Positions 1-9,536 of a stretch of 64,000 bases of DNA are shown here, one piece after another. Position 1 is the stretch's first letter. Each line of letters opens with the position of its first letter. Where the stretch lies: the NCBI GenBank assembly GCA_944470555.2, contig OX104134.1, positions 73,340,678 to 73,404,677 on the forward strand, in the 5' to 3' direction. Source of the stretch: Heterobilharzia americana (Eukaryota > Platyhelminthes > Trematoda > Strigeidida > Schistosomatidae). The notes beneath the pieces are model-generated. The model was not told the DNA's origin. It did no database searches and saw only the letters and a list, made by a program, of their open reading frames with translations. The position numbers were made by a program, and so were the translations under genes.

Positions 1-1947
1 GCGGTGCTAATTGGGTTGCGCCATAAATCGAGCAATATTTTGCTACTACTCATATTTCCTCAGTTCGCTTTTGTTTTTCTTACTGTTGCATAAGGATGCG
101 TAACTATTATCAGTTCAGTCTTACCACGTGTAGTGTTGCTGCCGGTATAGGTGAGTAGATGATACTATATATTGAAGTTCTTTTTGTTTCAATAATACAT
201 TGGTCGTGTGTATATTATTAGAAGTTTCAAAGTGTAGGTATACGATATCCAGCACACAATTCGTGTTTTGGTGTGCCTGAAGTTATTTATGGACAGTAAA
301 ACGAGAACTAAGTATTTTCAGCATAAAACCTTGTAGTTGTATGTATTCACGTAACGACGACGAATCCACCAAATTTTGTGTATGAAACAGGATAAATAAT
401 CATGCTGTTTAGGCTGAAGCATTTCTTGAAAATAACCATAAAGTAACACGCATTCGAATTATGTTTTACACTATGACGCATAGACAATTAAGAAGTTTTA
501 ATTTTAGCTGTTATAAATACCTAACAAGCTCTGTTTTATCACTTTTAACGTTAACTAGGGAATCGGTTGTTTGACGCACATTATCCTGCGCTTAATAGTT
601 TATACTATCTGCATCCTTTGTATAAGCTTTTATTAAACCAATATAGGTATGAATGATGATTTCGGATTAAATTAAGATGAAGGCTTCGTTGCAGCATAAA
701 ACAATCATACTATCGTTTTGAATGATTGAATAAATTGAAAAGTTTGTCCGACTAAGTGATGAATTGTCGTAGATTTGGATGAATAGTTGGACATTCACAT
801 CTTACTACTAGATGTAGATTCTTTTTGAAGTTGGATTACATTTTACCAGTGTTCATTATTAAGAACGACCTGCAATGAGAACTTTTGGAATTCAATGGAT
901 CTATCTAACATGATGCTGGGATAACATTATGTTATTCAATATGCATCAGCAGAAACAACTGAACTAGCTTTTCCCTTAGCTGTCATCGTTAAACTACCAG
1001 ATATTTTGAGGAAATATAGAAATTCGCACTAGGCTGCGATGAGCGTATGCACGGATGCGTACCGGTATACAGAAGGCTAGGGTTGATGAGGAAAATTAGT
1101 ACGATTGTGTTCTCTGAGAGTGATGGCTTAGTCTTCAAACGGTACGAGATACACAAATTAGCTAAACAGTGAACTGTTGTTTACACAATATTTTGTCCTA
1201 TGAATGAATGGCGTTAACCTAACTCTTTTGTTTTCATATTTCTTGTTGAGGCTTTCAGACTTCAGAATACCAAGCGGCTCCGTGCCTCAGCAACTTATAA
1301 CTATTAACACATGATTAGCAATGTGGATAAAAGGTACTAAAAACATTCAGAAGAAAATATTCTCCATTCAAAGATGAAATTACATTGAGATTTTCATCTC
1401 GACTTGTCTTATGTGGTGATGTAAATTTGAGATTTATGGGCTGAATTTTGTTGGCTGCGTCTTGAACAGCGACTGAATGGTTGAGTTGAAGAGTTATATA
1501 CTCATCATTAAAATTAGAAAAAAGTTATAAACTGTAATAGTTTGAAATCAGAAGCGAAAATATGGTAGCATAATAAAAAATAAAATGCTGTCCATAAGGG
1601 TGCTGTATTAAGTAAACTGACCAAGTACACTTATAAAGGATGTCATCTCATCAGTTAAGCATGCGATAAGTTATGGAAGATAACTCAGTTTGCATAGACC
1701 AACCACCATGTCGCTCAAGCAGTAGATCAAAGCATGTAATTAGAATCCTCAAGTAACTAGCTGGTGTGTTAGCATGGAGGTGGGACTAGTTATAGGAAGT
1801 TAATTTAAAAAATATGCGTTCGATTATTCCTGTCGAAATGCTGTATCATTATTATTAAGTCAAACATTCTTGTTCAGTATTTTATTTCGAGAATGATAAT
1901 ACTGGTTATGCATTTACGTAATGAGTAACAATTAGGAAGAAAACACT
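1..1947. other. AT-rich stretch, no gene recognised
   Basis: I see no convincing coding exon, RNA gene or repeat with recognisable ends here. It lies downstream of the lid-exon relic at 1948-2150. A terminal exon of the ATAD1-like gene could be hidden here or anywhere between here and 16436, because the stop-codon exon was not found. Confidence 0.4.
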
Positions 1948-2150
1948 TATCTTCATCATTGCGCATATATCGTAAACAGGATCAGGCAGCTTGTCGACAA
2001 ACTTCAGCTGCTTCACATTTTGTAAAACCTTTAGTTTCAGCTGCAATTTTCTGATAATCATCTGTTAGATTTTGAGCTGCAGCATGATTTTTTAGAAGCC
2101 CTTTTAATATTTCAGTTCTTTCTATCAGACCAAGGGAGTGGGTTGTTGCC
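1948..2150 (-). pseudogene. Decayed paralogous copy of an ATAD1-like AAA lid exon
   Basis: Read on the minus strand, the sequence begins after a splice-acceptor-like TTTTCTTCAG and gives GNNPLPWSDRK, then in a shifted frame EILKGLLKN, then QKIAAETKGF and VCRQAA, a TGA stop, and CLRYMRN. It aligns along its length with the intact lid exon at 22645-22847 ([46 protein letters not shown]), with the same start phase and the PLP at the same offset. One frameshift near 2115 and an in-frame stop near 1985 show it is not a working exon. It lies on the same strand as the gene, about 20 kb downstream, so an old segmental or exon duplication is the simplest origin. No matching Walker A, Walker B or sensor exon copy was found nearby. 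It could alternatively be the remains of a separate AAA ATPase gene. Confidence 0.72.
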
Positions 2151-2524
2151 CTGAAGAAAATAATAATTAACTTTATTGTTAACAGTACTTAACTGGATTT
2201 CGAAATATTTATGATAAAGGAAATAAACAGTGACTGAAATAGGCAATATAACCTCTTGAGTTGGTTTACACTGTATTTTTTCGAACTTCACACGAAATGC
2301 GTAAGACGAAAGTGCATGAAGATTGAAATGGCAAATTGCTAAAACCTCGGGACACTCATTTAACTCCCATGTCATAAGCTACAGGTGCATACGAAATAGA
2401 GTTTGCTGTTAGGTATTTATAACGACTGGGTTGTCCAAAACAACTCGGTAGTCAACAAACTTGTTGGGGCGGTTTCTTCAAAGCTACACTTCGAGCAGTC
2501 GTGAGGACGAATAGTCAGCGAACA

Positions 2525-2812
2525 CACTAGGTGATGGTCGCGCTATGTTGTGAACTGACAGGAGTTAGAAATATGGACCACTGGATTCCGACTCAGTGGT
2601 AACGTGCTGACCACGGAATCTGAAGGTCCTGGGTTCGATCCCTGGGCGGGGGGGGGGGCATGGGTGCACACTGCTGAGGAGTCCAGTACTAAGACGGAAC
2701 AGCTGTCCATTGCTGCCAGCTTTCCAATCTCCCTCCAATTGATGTCAGTCCATGATGAATACCAACTTGAAAACTCACTGAATCCCCACAAACCCCCAAA
2801 TTCAAAGTAGTG
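2525..2812 (+). mobile_element. SMalpha-like SINE with decayed hammerhead motif
   Basis: A tRNA-like RNA polymerase III promoter (CTCAGTGGTAACGTGCTGA as A box, GGGTTCGATCCC as B box) is followed by a hammerhead-like segment at 2671-2710. That segment reads CTGAGGAGTCC, a loop, then GACGGAACAGCTGTCC. The same arrangement recurs at 35155-35480, 51583-51760 and 51830-52030. SMalpha elements of schistosomes are known to carry both a pol III promoter and a hammerhead ribozyme. Here the core is mutated (CTGAGGA for CTGATGA, GGAA for GAAA), so cleavage is unlikely. A run of eleven or twelve G lies at about 2648-2659. Confidence 0.75.
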
Positions 2813-3959
2813 ATAGTTAAACCGAAACCGCTTACAAAGGCAAAAAGCTGAATAATACCCTATGTAGTGAGATATACTATCGTATTTCAAAATAAGTCTA
2901 CATAGGAGTATGCTGCTTAGATTTTAACGCACAAGTATTGTGCTCATGTATATTGATTTTACGACGTAGACACAACGGCCTACCGAGTGCTTAAGCGAAT
3001 CATGATTACAGTTTGGTGGGTCACTGAACATTAGGATGGAATCTGATGAACATATAAAGCTAGGGAGGTTACTGAATTGAATCAGGCAGTCCAAAAATCA
3101 TATAACTTACTTTCTCATTATGAAACTTCAAGGAAAAAGATGACTAAATACAGGTATTGAAATAGGAATACGAATAATCACGATGATTTTAAGACTAGTA
3201 CTTGGATCGATCGTTTTGTGAAATAGTAGACTTTAATAATTGCAAATAACAGCAGTTACTTGATGAATAACCTGTTAGACAAGTCTTTTATAAGAACCTC
3301 ATTCACGTGTCGAATTTCTTAGCACTTTAGATAAAATTGGGGCGAAGGGAATAGTGTATAGCTACTGTTCCTGATAATCAGATGAGTTAGGCAATGTTGG
3401 ATTCCGGCGCCATTTTCTTTATCAATAGCATTACAAAGAAATCTCTGAGGAAAATATGTATTGACCATTTAGAATTATGACGAATAGAAGGAATGGGAAA
3501 TATCATCTCTCCAAGAGGCCGCATACAAGTTAACCACAATTTATCGGTTATTAAAAAAGTCCATAATTATGACATATTGACTTCCTAGATGGCGTTCTGC
3601 GAATTATGCAACCTGACTGTTCGAGTTCTCATATTTAACTAGAGACTGGAGTCATTGTTGACCTTTTAGTTTCAACTCATTTAAGTTAGCGGCATGAAAA
3701 AAGTGCACGGAAGGAGAGTAACGCAGCTGTTTCTTTTTTACTGATAGTAATCATTGGGTCCCATCATTCTTATCTTGTTTTGTACAACCTCGTATTATCT
3801 TATTAAGCATGGCAACAAGCAGAATAATGCATATGAAAACCAAATTATCACATCCATCGTGAAGACTTTCTTCAGCGTTTCAAAACATCCTCTCTCTAAC
3901 TCTTTCATCATTAACTATCCCTTATTTTATACTCACCCTGATGACAAGTCATTATCAGT
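2813..3959. other. No gene recognised
   Basis: AT-rich sequence without a convincing exon or repeat boundary. The 69-codon open frame at 3754-3963 has no splice or family support. Confidence 0.4.
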
Positions 3960-4115
3960 TTGACTGTCTGAGATAGCCGTGGTTTGGTAGACTTGTATTG
4001 ATACCGGTGGTTACTGGTTCGAATCCTCCGGAGACCCAAATTTTCATTTCACCTTCAATCATCACTCATCAAGAATTCACTAGTTAATTTATTTTGTCAT
4101 GTTGCTCAACTAGTT
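3960..4115 (+). mobile_element. tRNA-derived SINE (family 1)
   Basis: The sequence has a tRNA-like 5' half (GATAGCCGTGGTTTGGTAGA) and a good B box (GGTTCGAATCC), then the tail TTTCACCTTCAATCATCA. That tail recurs at 12538-12630, 31005-31160 and 31200-31330 in various orientations. It does not make a clean tRNA cloverleaf, so I treat it as a SINE and not as a tRNA gene. Confidence 0.6.
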
Positions 4116-4357
4116 ATTCACACTAAATCATCTTTACTAAATTTCTTTAATATCTCGAGCCATATTCATTAACCTAAGCAGCTCCACATTTTTAGTCATG
4201 CCAGTTGAACTTGTTCATTACTATGGCTTTCAATTAACCTTCAATATTCAAAAGCCTTTCGATCATTTTAGTATGTAAGCTTGTTTCTCATTATGCTCCT
4301 TTCACATATAAACATACACTCTCGCCAAATGAATTATATTACCGTGCTTACGCTGCT

Positions 4358-4362
4358 ACGAT
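4358..4362. repeat. Target-site duplication, left copy (ACGAT)
   Basis: ACGAT immediately precedes the left LTR and recurs at 9532-9536 immediately after the right LTR. Five base pairs is the usual duplication length for Ty3/gypsy integrases. Confidence 0.8.
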
Positions 4363-4606
4363 TTTAGGATTTGTCCTGGTGCGAAATTGACAGACGCAAA
4401 GACCAATCACTAATTATTCGGACTTGTTATATACCCACGAGTACGAGACCAAGGAAGAACACGATAGCGTAGTCGGATGGAATAGTATATTTGGATGGTT
4501 GTGCCAAGATACCGATGTGTTCCAACTAACTGGCTATCAAGGTCAGCATCAATGTTGAAGTCGTCAAACCCTAGGCCATTGATTTTCGAGGAGTGTGTGA
4601 CGCTAC
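4363..4606 (-). repeat. 3' LTR, shortened by a 98-bp internal deletion
   Basis: Matches the right LTR from TTTAGGATTTGTCC to GTGTGACGCTAC but lacks about 98 bp present in the other copy between AACTGGCTA and TATCAAGGTC. A CTA is present at both edges, consistent with deletion between short direct repeats. Read on the minus strand the LTR begins (T)GTAGCGTCACAC and ends CAAATCCTAAA. Confidence 0.9.
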
Positions 4607-4610
4607 AGAT

Positions 4611-4624
4611 CACTCCCCCCCTCT
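4611..4624 (-). other. Polypurine tract
   Basis: On the minus strand AGAGGGGGGGAGTG lies just upstream of the 3' LTR, where plus-strand DNA synthesis is primed in LTR retrotransposons. The position is correct relative to the LTR edge. Confidence 0.75.
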
Positions 4625-5111
4625 AGTGGGTTCGTGAGGACCCTAAGACGATACCAGCCGGAAGTAAAAACCCAGTGGTTTCTCCACTGGTAAAACTCTT
4701 CCGATGGGCTCACTGCGTGAAGTGGCCCCTGGTTGTCTGAACTTATTTTAGGGTGTCGTGGCAATTAAATAATAAAATACAATAAATCGAATTGTACGTC
4801 GATCGCGGTCCTCAGTTCCTTTTGACGTTCCGTCCAGTGCTCGTTGCACCTGGAATGTAAATAAAAGTCTTTAATACCACGAAAACGTTTAGTAAAAATG
4901 GGAATTATTTGTATATAAACATATCGAAAAATAAAAAATTTACGCTTATTTTCACCGTTTTTTTAACAGTTTCATTACATGGTAATAAAAATTGATATAA
5001 AAAGGCAAAGTGTACGAGGGTTTGCGCATTGCCGGTAAATAAGAAAAATAGTGCCTCGGAAAAAAATTTGTCAGTAAAAAAAATATGGTTGGCACATTTT
5101 ATTTCACACCG
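4625..5111 (-). other. Untranslated segment between pol and the polypurine tract
   Basis: About 490 bp of retrotransposon sequence after the end of the integrase frame. I see no envelope-like open frame in it. Confidence 0.6.
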
Positions 5112-6055
5112 CTAAGTTGAATACGACTTTAAATACTCCGGGAACCTGACGGTTCGACCTGATCGTGTTTTCTGTTGCGCCGATGGTTGTTGCAACTGTG
5201 CATTACCAGGCACATCGTCAAGAATTTCGATAATTGAGCTATCCGTCGGTCGGCTATAGCGAGCTGAAACGTCACTTATAATGGGGTTGCCTTCGAAATA
5301 AGCTGGTTTCAAACGGTCGATACTGACAGTATCTTCACGTCCGTCTCGCTCAATTATGTAGAATTTCTCGTGTCGCTTAATCACTTTGAACGGCCCGTCG
5401 TAGGGTGGTTCAAGTGGTCGACGAACGGCGTCGTGGCGAACAAACACGTGTGATGTCTTTTGTAAACTGGGGTGAACGAAAACATCAGTCGTTTGCGGTC
5501 TAATCGGAGAAGGCCTAACTGAACGCATTGCGTTTGTAAGCCTAGTCACGTAAGATGCCCTGTCGGAAACATGTTTGAAAGTTGAAGGGGAAACAAACTC
5601 ACCTGGTAGGCGAAGAGTGGTCCCATAGACGAGTTCTGCAGGAGTGCATCCAGCATCAACTTTCAACGCGTTACGAATACCTAGTAGGACTAGAGGCAGA
5701 GCCTCGGTCCACTGAGGTATGTTTGTAGCTGAAAGGGAAGCTTTCAGCTGTCGATGGAAACGCTCTACCATGCCATTTGCTTGTGGATGGTAGGCTGTCG
5801 TTCGGAACCGAGTGCAACCTAAAAGTGCCGTTAGAGCGTGAAATAATCCACACTCAAATTGGCGCCCACGGTCGGTTGTGACGTAAGATGGACATCCGAA
5901 GTTCGCGATCCATCTTTCGACGAAAACACGAGCAACTGTTTCGGCAGTAATATCTTAATGGGTACTGCTTCCGGCCATCGTGTGAAACGATCAACACAGT
6001 GAAAAGGTAGGTACATCCATTAGATTCTGGTAGGGGTCCTACAATATCTATATGG
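5112..6055 (-). pseudogene. Integrase core and C-terminal part (broken)
   Basis: The longest continuous piece (5112-5771) starts MVERFHRQLKASL, matches the end of the retroviral-type integrase core, continues through TPAELVYGTTLRLPGEF, and reaches a chromatin-side C-terminal region (GPFKVIKRHEKFYIIERDG). Upstream, pieces such as VDRFTRWPEAVPI lie in other frames between about 5770 and 6055, so the catalytic core is interrupted by at least two frameshifts. Integrase inserts the element DNA into the genome; this copy cannot make an intact enzyme. Confidence 0.88.
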
Positions 6056-6828
6056 ACGTGGTCGAAACGCATGTCTGGGGCTAGAAATGAGCCTAAAGGG
6101 CTTTTCGTGTGTCGCGTGACTTTACACTTTTGACAAGCTAAGCACGACTGGGCCCACTCCTTAACGTCTTTGTTCATCCCAGGCCAGCAGAAACGTTGTG
6201 CGATAAGCCTAATGGTGGCTCGTACACCTGGATGAGAGAGTTTGTGCAACGTATTGAAGACGTTGCGTCGACAACTCTTCGGAACTATTGGGCGTGGTTG
6301 ACTAGCAGAGACATCGCACAAAATTGTATCCTTGTCTGATCCAACCGGACAAAGTCGCAGTTTGAGAGTTGTGGACGACAACTCATGATGCAGCTCAAGG
6401 TCTTCCTTTTGACGCCGAGCTAGTTCAACGAGATCAATACCCTCGATATAGTTTATCGAAGCTATTCGAGATAGTGCGTCGGCTGCGGAGTTGTTTGCTC
6501 CAGAAATGTGGCGGATGTCTGACGTGAACTGGGAAATGTAATCCAGCTGTCGCGACTCACGAGGGGAGTATTTGTCAGACGCCGAGCTGAGGGAAAACGT
6601 TAACGGTTTGTGGTCTGTGAAAATAATGAAATCACGACCTTCCACAGAATGTCGAAAATGGCGTACAGAACAGTACATGGCTAGGAGTTCCCTACCAAAT
6701 GTACTGTATCTTGTTTCCGCGTCTTGCAGCCGCCTCGAGAAAAAGGCTAACGGTTGCCACTGGTTGTCAGTCAACTGTTGCAAAACTGCTCCAATTGCTG
6801 AATCAGATGCATCAACAGCAATACTCAA
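6016..6828 (-). pseudogene. RNase H and integrase N-terminal zinc domain
   Basis: The frame opens with SIAVDASDSAIGAVLQQ, the RNase H region typical of Ty3/gypsy elements (FFSRRL, FTDHKPLTF, NSAADALSR). It continues into an integrase HHCC zinc-binding module (LHKLSHPG, then CLACQKC) and the start of the core (HIDIVGPLP). The frame shifts after YLFTVL near 6016. It is separated from the reverse transcriptase by a shift at about 6827, where the upstream frame runs into a TGA. Confidence 0.9.
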
Positions 6829-7675
6829 GGAGCATTGGGGTCATGATGCATAAGCATGGTTGCGTTCGAAATGGCTTCCTTGACTTTAGAGAAAGCAAGT
6901 CTAGCCGCGTTGTCCAGAGACACGAACTTCGCAGTTCCTCGAAGTAGATCTGTTAGTGGTCTCATGACAGAGGCACAGTTAGGGATAAACCTTCGGTAAT
7001 AACTTACCAGGCCATTGAAAGTGCGGAGATGTTTCACAGTGGTCGGCTCTGGATAGTTTGTGATAGCCGCCACTTTATCTCTCAATGGGCGTATACCTTT
7101 GTTGTCAATGGTATGCCCAAGGAAGCTGAGTGATTCAACTCCTATTTCACACTTCTGTAAGTTGACTGTGATGCCATGTTTTTTGAGTCTTTCGAATGCG
7201 AGGTCCAAATGTTTAAGGTGAGTTTCCTTATCTGGACTCGCAATTAGACAGTCATCGATGTAGACATGAACAAAATTCAGACCACGGAAGACATCGTCCA
7301 TAAAGCGTTGGAATGTTTGTGCTGCATTCCGAAGACCAAATGGCATGCGCAGGAATTCAAACAGGCCAAAAGGAGTAATAATGGCTGTTTTCGCGATATC
7401 TTCTGCTGCCATAGGTATCTGGTTGTACGCTTTGACCAAGTCGATTTTGGAGAAAATGTTCATTCCGCATAAGGTTGCAGTCAAGTCGTAAACGTGAGGT
7501 ATCGGGTAGCAGTCCGGAGTTGTTTTGGCGTTAAGCCTTCGGTAATCACCGGTTGGACGCCAGTCGTTGCTATCCTTTTTGGGAACCATGTGCAATGGCG
7601 ATGCCCAAGGACTGTTTGACGGTCTGATAATGCCCAGTTCGAGCATGTGGTCGAATTCGCTTTTCGCCGTTTGAG
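6825..7675 (-). pseudogene. Reverse transcriptase
   Basis: Contains [32 protein letters not shown] fingers (here [13 protein letters not shown]), the palm motif [17 protein letters not shown] and the catalytic VYIDD, followed by FLGH and a thumb/connection region. This is a nearly complete Ty3/gypsy reverse transcriptase domain. It is out of frame with the protease upstream (shift near 7675) and with RNase H downstream (shift near 6827). Confidence 0.93.
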
Positions 7676-8203
7676 CTTATCGGGGGCTAGACGGCGCGCT
7701 TTGGATGCCACAGGTGGACCTGTGGTTGTGACGTGATGCATAACATTGCTGGTTATGCACGGAAGAGTGTGCTTCGGTTGTTGCAACTCTGGATATTTCT
7801 CCAAAACTGCTTGGTAGGACGCGTCGCCTGATTGTTTGGTTCTAACGATGGCTAAACTCGGACCTACATAGGTGGTGCCGCCAATAGATAACTTTGTGTT
7901 GTTATCTATCAGTCGTCGACGGCGAGCATCTACGAGTAGATCGTAATGGTTTAGCAAATCTATGCCAATGATGGGCATAGAGACGTCAGCCAGGAGGAAA
8001 ATCCAGTGGATAGGTTTGCGTAAACCTAAGTTGAGGTAGGCATACCGTCTCCCGAATGTCGCGATTGCCTTGCCGTTGGCTGCTTGAAGATTGAAGGATG
8101 GGTCGAGATGACGCTCCTTTGTCGTTGCTGGAAGAACGCTAACTTCTGCGCCGGTGTCGACGAGGTAGCGGACTTTCGTTTTTATATCGGTGACGTAGAG
8201 CAA
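7676..8203 (-). pseudogene. Aspartic protease and linker
   Basis: The frame contains YLVDTGAEVSVLPA, with the catalytic DTGA of retroelement aspartic proteases, and MPIIGIDLL as the second conserved block. The linker to reverse transcriptase ends in [11 protein letters not shown], after which the frame is lost. The protease processes the polyprotein in intact relatives. Confidence 0.9.
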
Positions 8204-8220
8204 ACGGCTGTTTCCGCCGG

Positions 8221-9059
8221 CTACGGTTGCCGTGAACGCATGCCGGCGTGACCGTTTCCCGAGTTTGTGTCCGTGTTAAAACGGCATGGTTTCCGACATT
8301 TTCTGGCTTCGTCTCCGTAAGTATTATGAAACCAGCACCATTCAGGGTTTTCCACCCTGTTAGGTTTGGTTTTGGGGCTACCACGCGATTTGCTGCGATG
8401 CACTAAGACGCGTTTCTGTGGAGTTCTACGTGAACTAGGACTTCGAGATCGTAGCAACTGTTTAACAGAGTTGCACAGCTTGGTCACCTATGAATCCTGG
8501 CTTTCTGGTTTGTCGCAGACAGAATATACGTTGGAGACGGGTCTGCTGGAAATCTCCAGTATTTTATCTGCCGAGGCTGCCAGGTCATCGAGTGGGACTG
8601 ACTGCAGTGTCACTAACACGGTTTGCACCGGTTGTGGTAGTTTCGAGAGAAATAGTTCTCGGAAAAGGTATCGTCGCATGTTCGTGCACCGATCACTTCT
8701 CGCATGCGTGCGAGGACTTCAGTAGCTGAGTGGCTGCCTAGCTCGATATTACGAAGTAATTCGTCTAGGCGCTGGCGATCTGTCAGATCGCTTTTCTTCA
8801 AGAGTGCAGCCTTAAGAAGTGCATAAGGATCACTTACTTCAGGATTAAACATATGTGCTGTAACATACCTGTTTAATTCTCGCGGTAGTGACCGTATGAC
8901 AGCAAGAAATCGAGAATGAGGATCTGAGACGCCCTGTTCTCGAAGATCGGCCTCGGCATACAGAAACCACGTTTCCGCATTGTCTGGCCAATATGGCACG
9001 AGTTGGATCGTGTTCGTGGTCGGCTTAATACGAATAAGCTTGGGAGTGTGGTCGGACAT
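8221..9059 (-). pseudogene. gag with CHCC zinc knuckle
   Basis: I start this at 9059 (MSDHTPKLIRIKP) because that ATG precedes the conserved gag matrix/capsid-like segment (PDNAETWFLYAE, DPYALLKAALL, RLDELLRN). The frame shifts at about 8680, continues as LFLSKLPQPVQTVL, and meets an in-frame TAG at 8488-8490. Beyond it comes a basic stretch and the zinc knuckle CWFHNTYGDEARKCRKPC, which fits CX2HX9CX3C of the CsRn1 clade and not the usual CCHC. Gag packages element RNA in intact copies. Confidence 0.88.
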
Positions 9060-9168
9060 GAGAAAGTGTAGTAAATGGATATATAAATGTTGCCCAAATG
9101 AAAACAATAAACAAATATAAAATGGAACAGGCTCACCGATTCAATATTTGTTATTGGTCGGGATATGT

Positions 9169-9187
9169 GATCACGCCGGGCTCACCA
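9169..9187 (-). other. Primer-binding site, tRNA-Trp type
   Basis: On the minus strand TGGTGAGCCCGGCGTGATC lies one base inside the 5' LTR. It is close to the complement of the 3' end of animal tRNA-Trp (TGGTGACCCCGACGTGATT), with about three differences. The CsRn1 clade is known for tRNA-Trp priming. Confidence 0.8.
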
Positions 9188-9188
9188 A

Positions 9189-9531
9189 TTTAGGATTTGT
9201 CCTGGTGCGAACTTGACAGACGCAAAGACCAATCACTAATTATTCGGACTTGTTATATACCCACGAGTACGAGACCAAGGAAGAACACGATAGCGTAGTC
9301 GGATGGAATAGCATATTTGGGTGGTTGTGCCAAGATACCGATGCGTTCCAATTAACTGGCTAGAGAGTCGAATACGAGCAGTGCAACGTAACACGATAGC
9401 GTGCCAAATGGCGAGGATGCTTGACCGGGCGTCTTCAGCTCAGCGAGTCCAGTTAAACTATCAAGGTCAGCATCAATGTCGAAAGTCGTCAAACCCTAGG
9501 CTATTGATTTTGGGGAAGTGTGTGACGTTAC
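9189..9531 (-). repeat. 5' LTR, full length (343 bp)
   Basis: This is the longer LTR copy. It carries the 98-bp segment missing from the left LTR, and its size is close to that of known Boudicca LTRs. Promoter elements were not resolved. Confidence 0.9.
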
Positions 9532-9536
9532 ACGAT
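9532..9536. repeat. Target-site duplication, right copy (ACGAT)
   Basis: Matches 4358-4362 at the other edge of the LTR retrotransposon. Confidence 0.8.

Larger units (their letters stand above)
4363..9531 (-). mobile_element. Ty3/gypsy LTR retrotransposon, CsRn1/Boudicca type, coding-dead
   Basis: A complete insertion on the minus strand. It has a 5' LTR at 9189-9531, a tRNA-Trp-type primer site at 9169-9187, gag, protease, reverse transcriptase, RNase H and integrase in that order, a polypurine tract near 4611-4624, a 3' LTR at 4363-4606, and an ACGAT target duplication outside. The gag zinc knuckle is CX2HX9CX3C and the primer is tRNA-Trp; these two features define the CsRn1 clade, which in schistosomes includes Boudicca. 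The reading frame is broken by several frameshifts and an in-frame stop, and by eye the LTRs differ at about eleven positions over 244 shared bases plus a 98-bp deletion. It therefore cannot supply its own proteins. It lies downstream of the ATAD1-like exons found. Confidence 0.93.

Noticed and set aside
2112..2375. 87-codon minus-strand frame
   Set aside because: Only its last dozen residues (GNNPLPWSDRK) match the AAA lid; the remainder is upstream of the splice acceptor and not protein-like.
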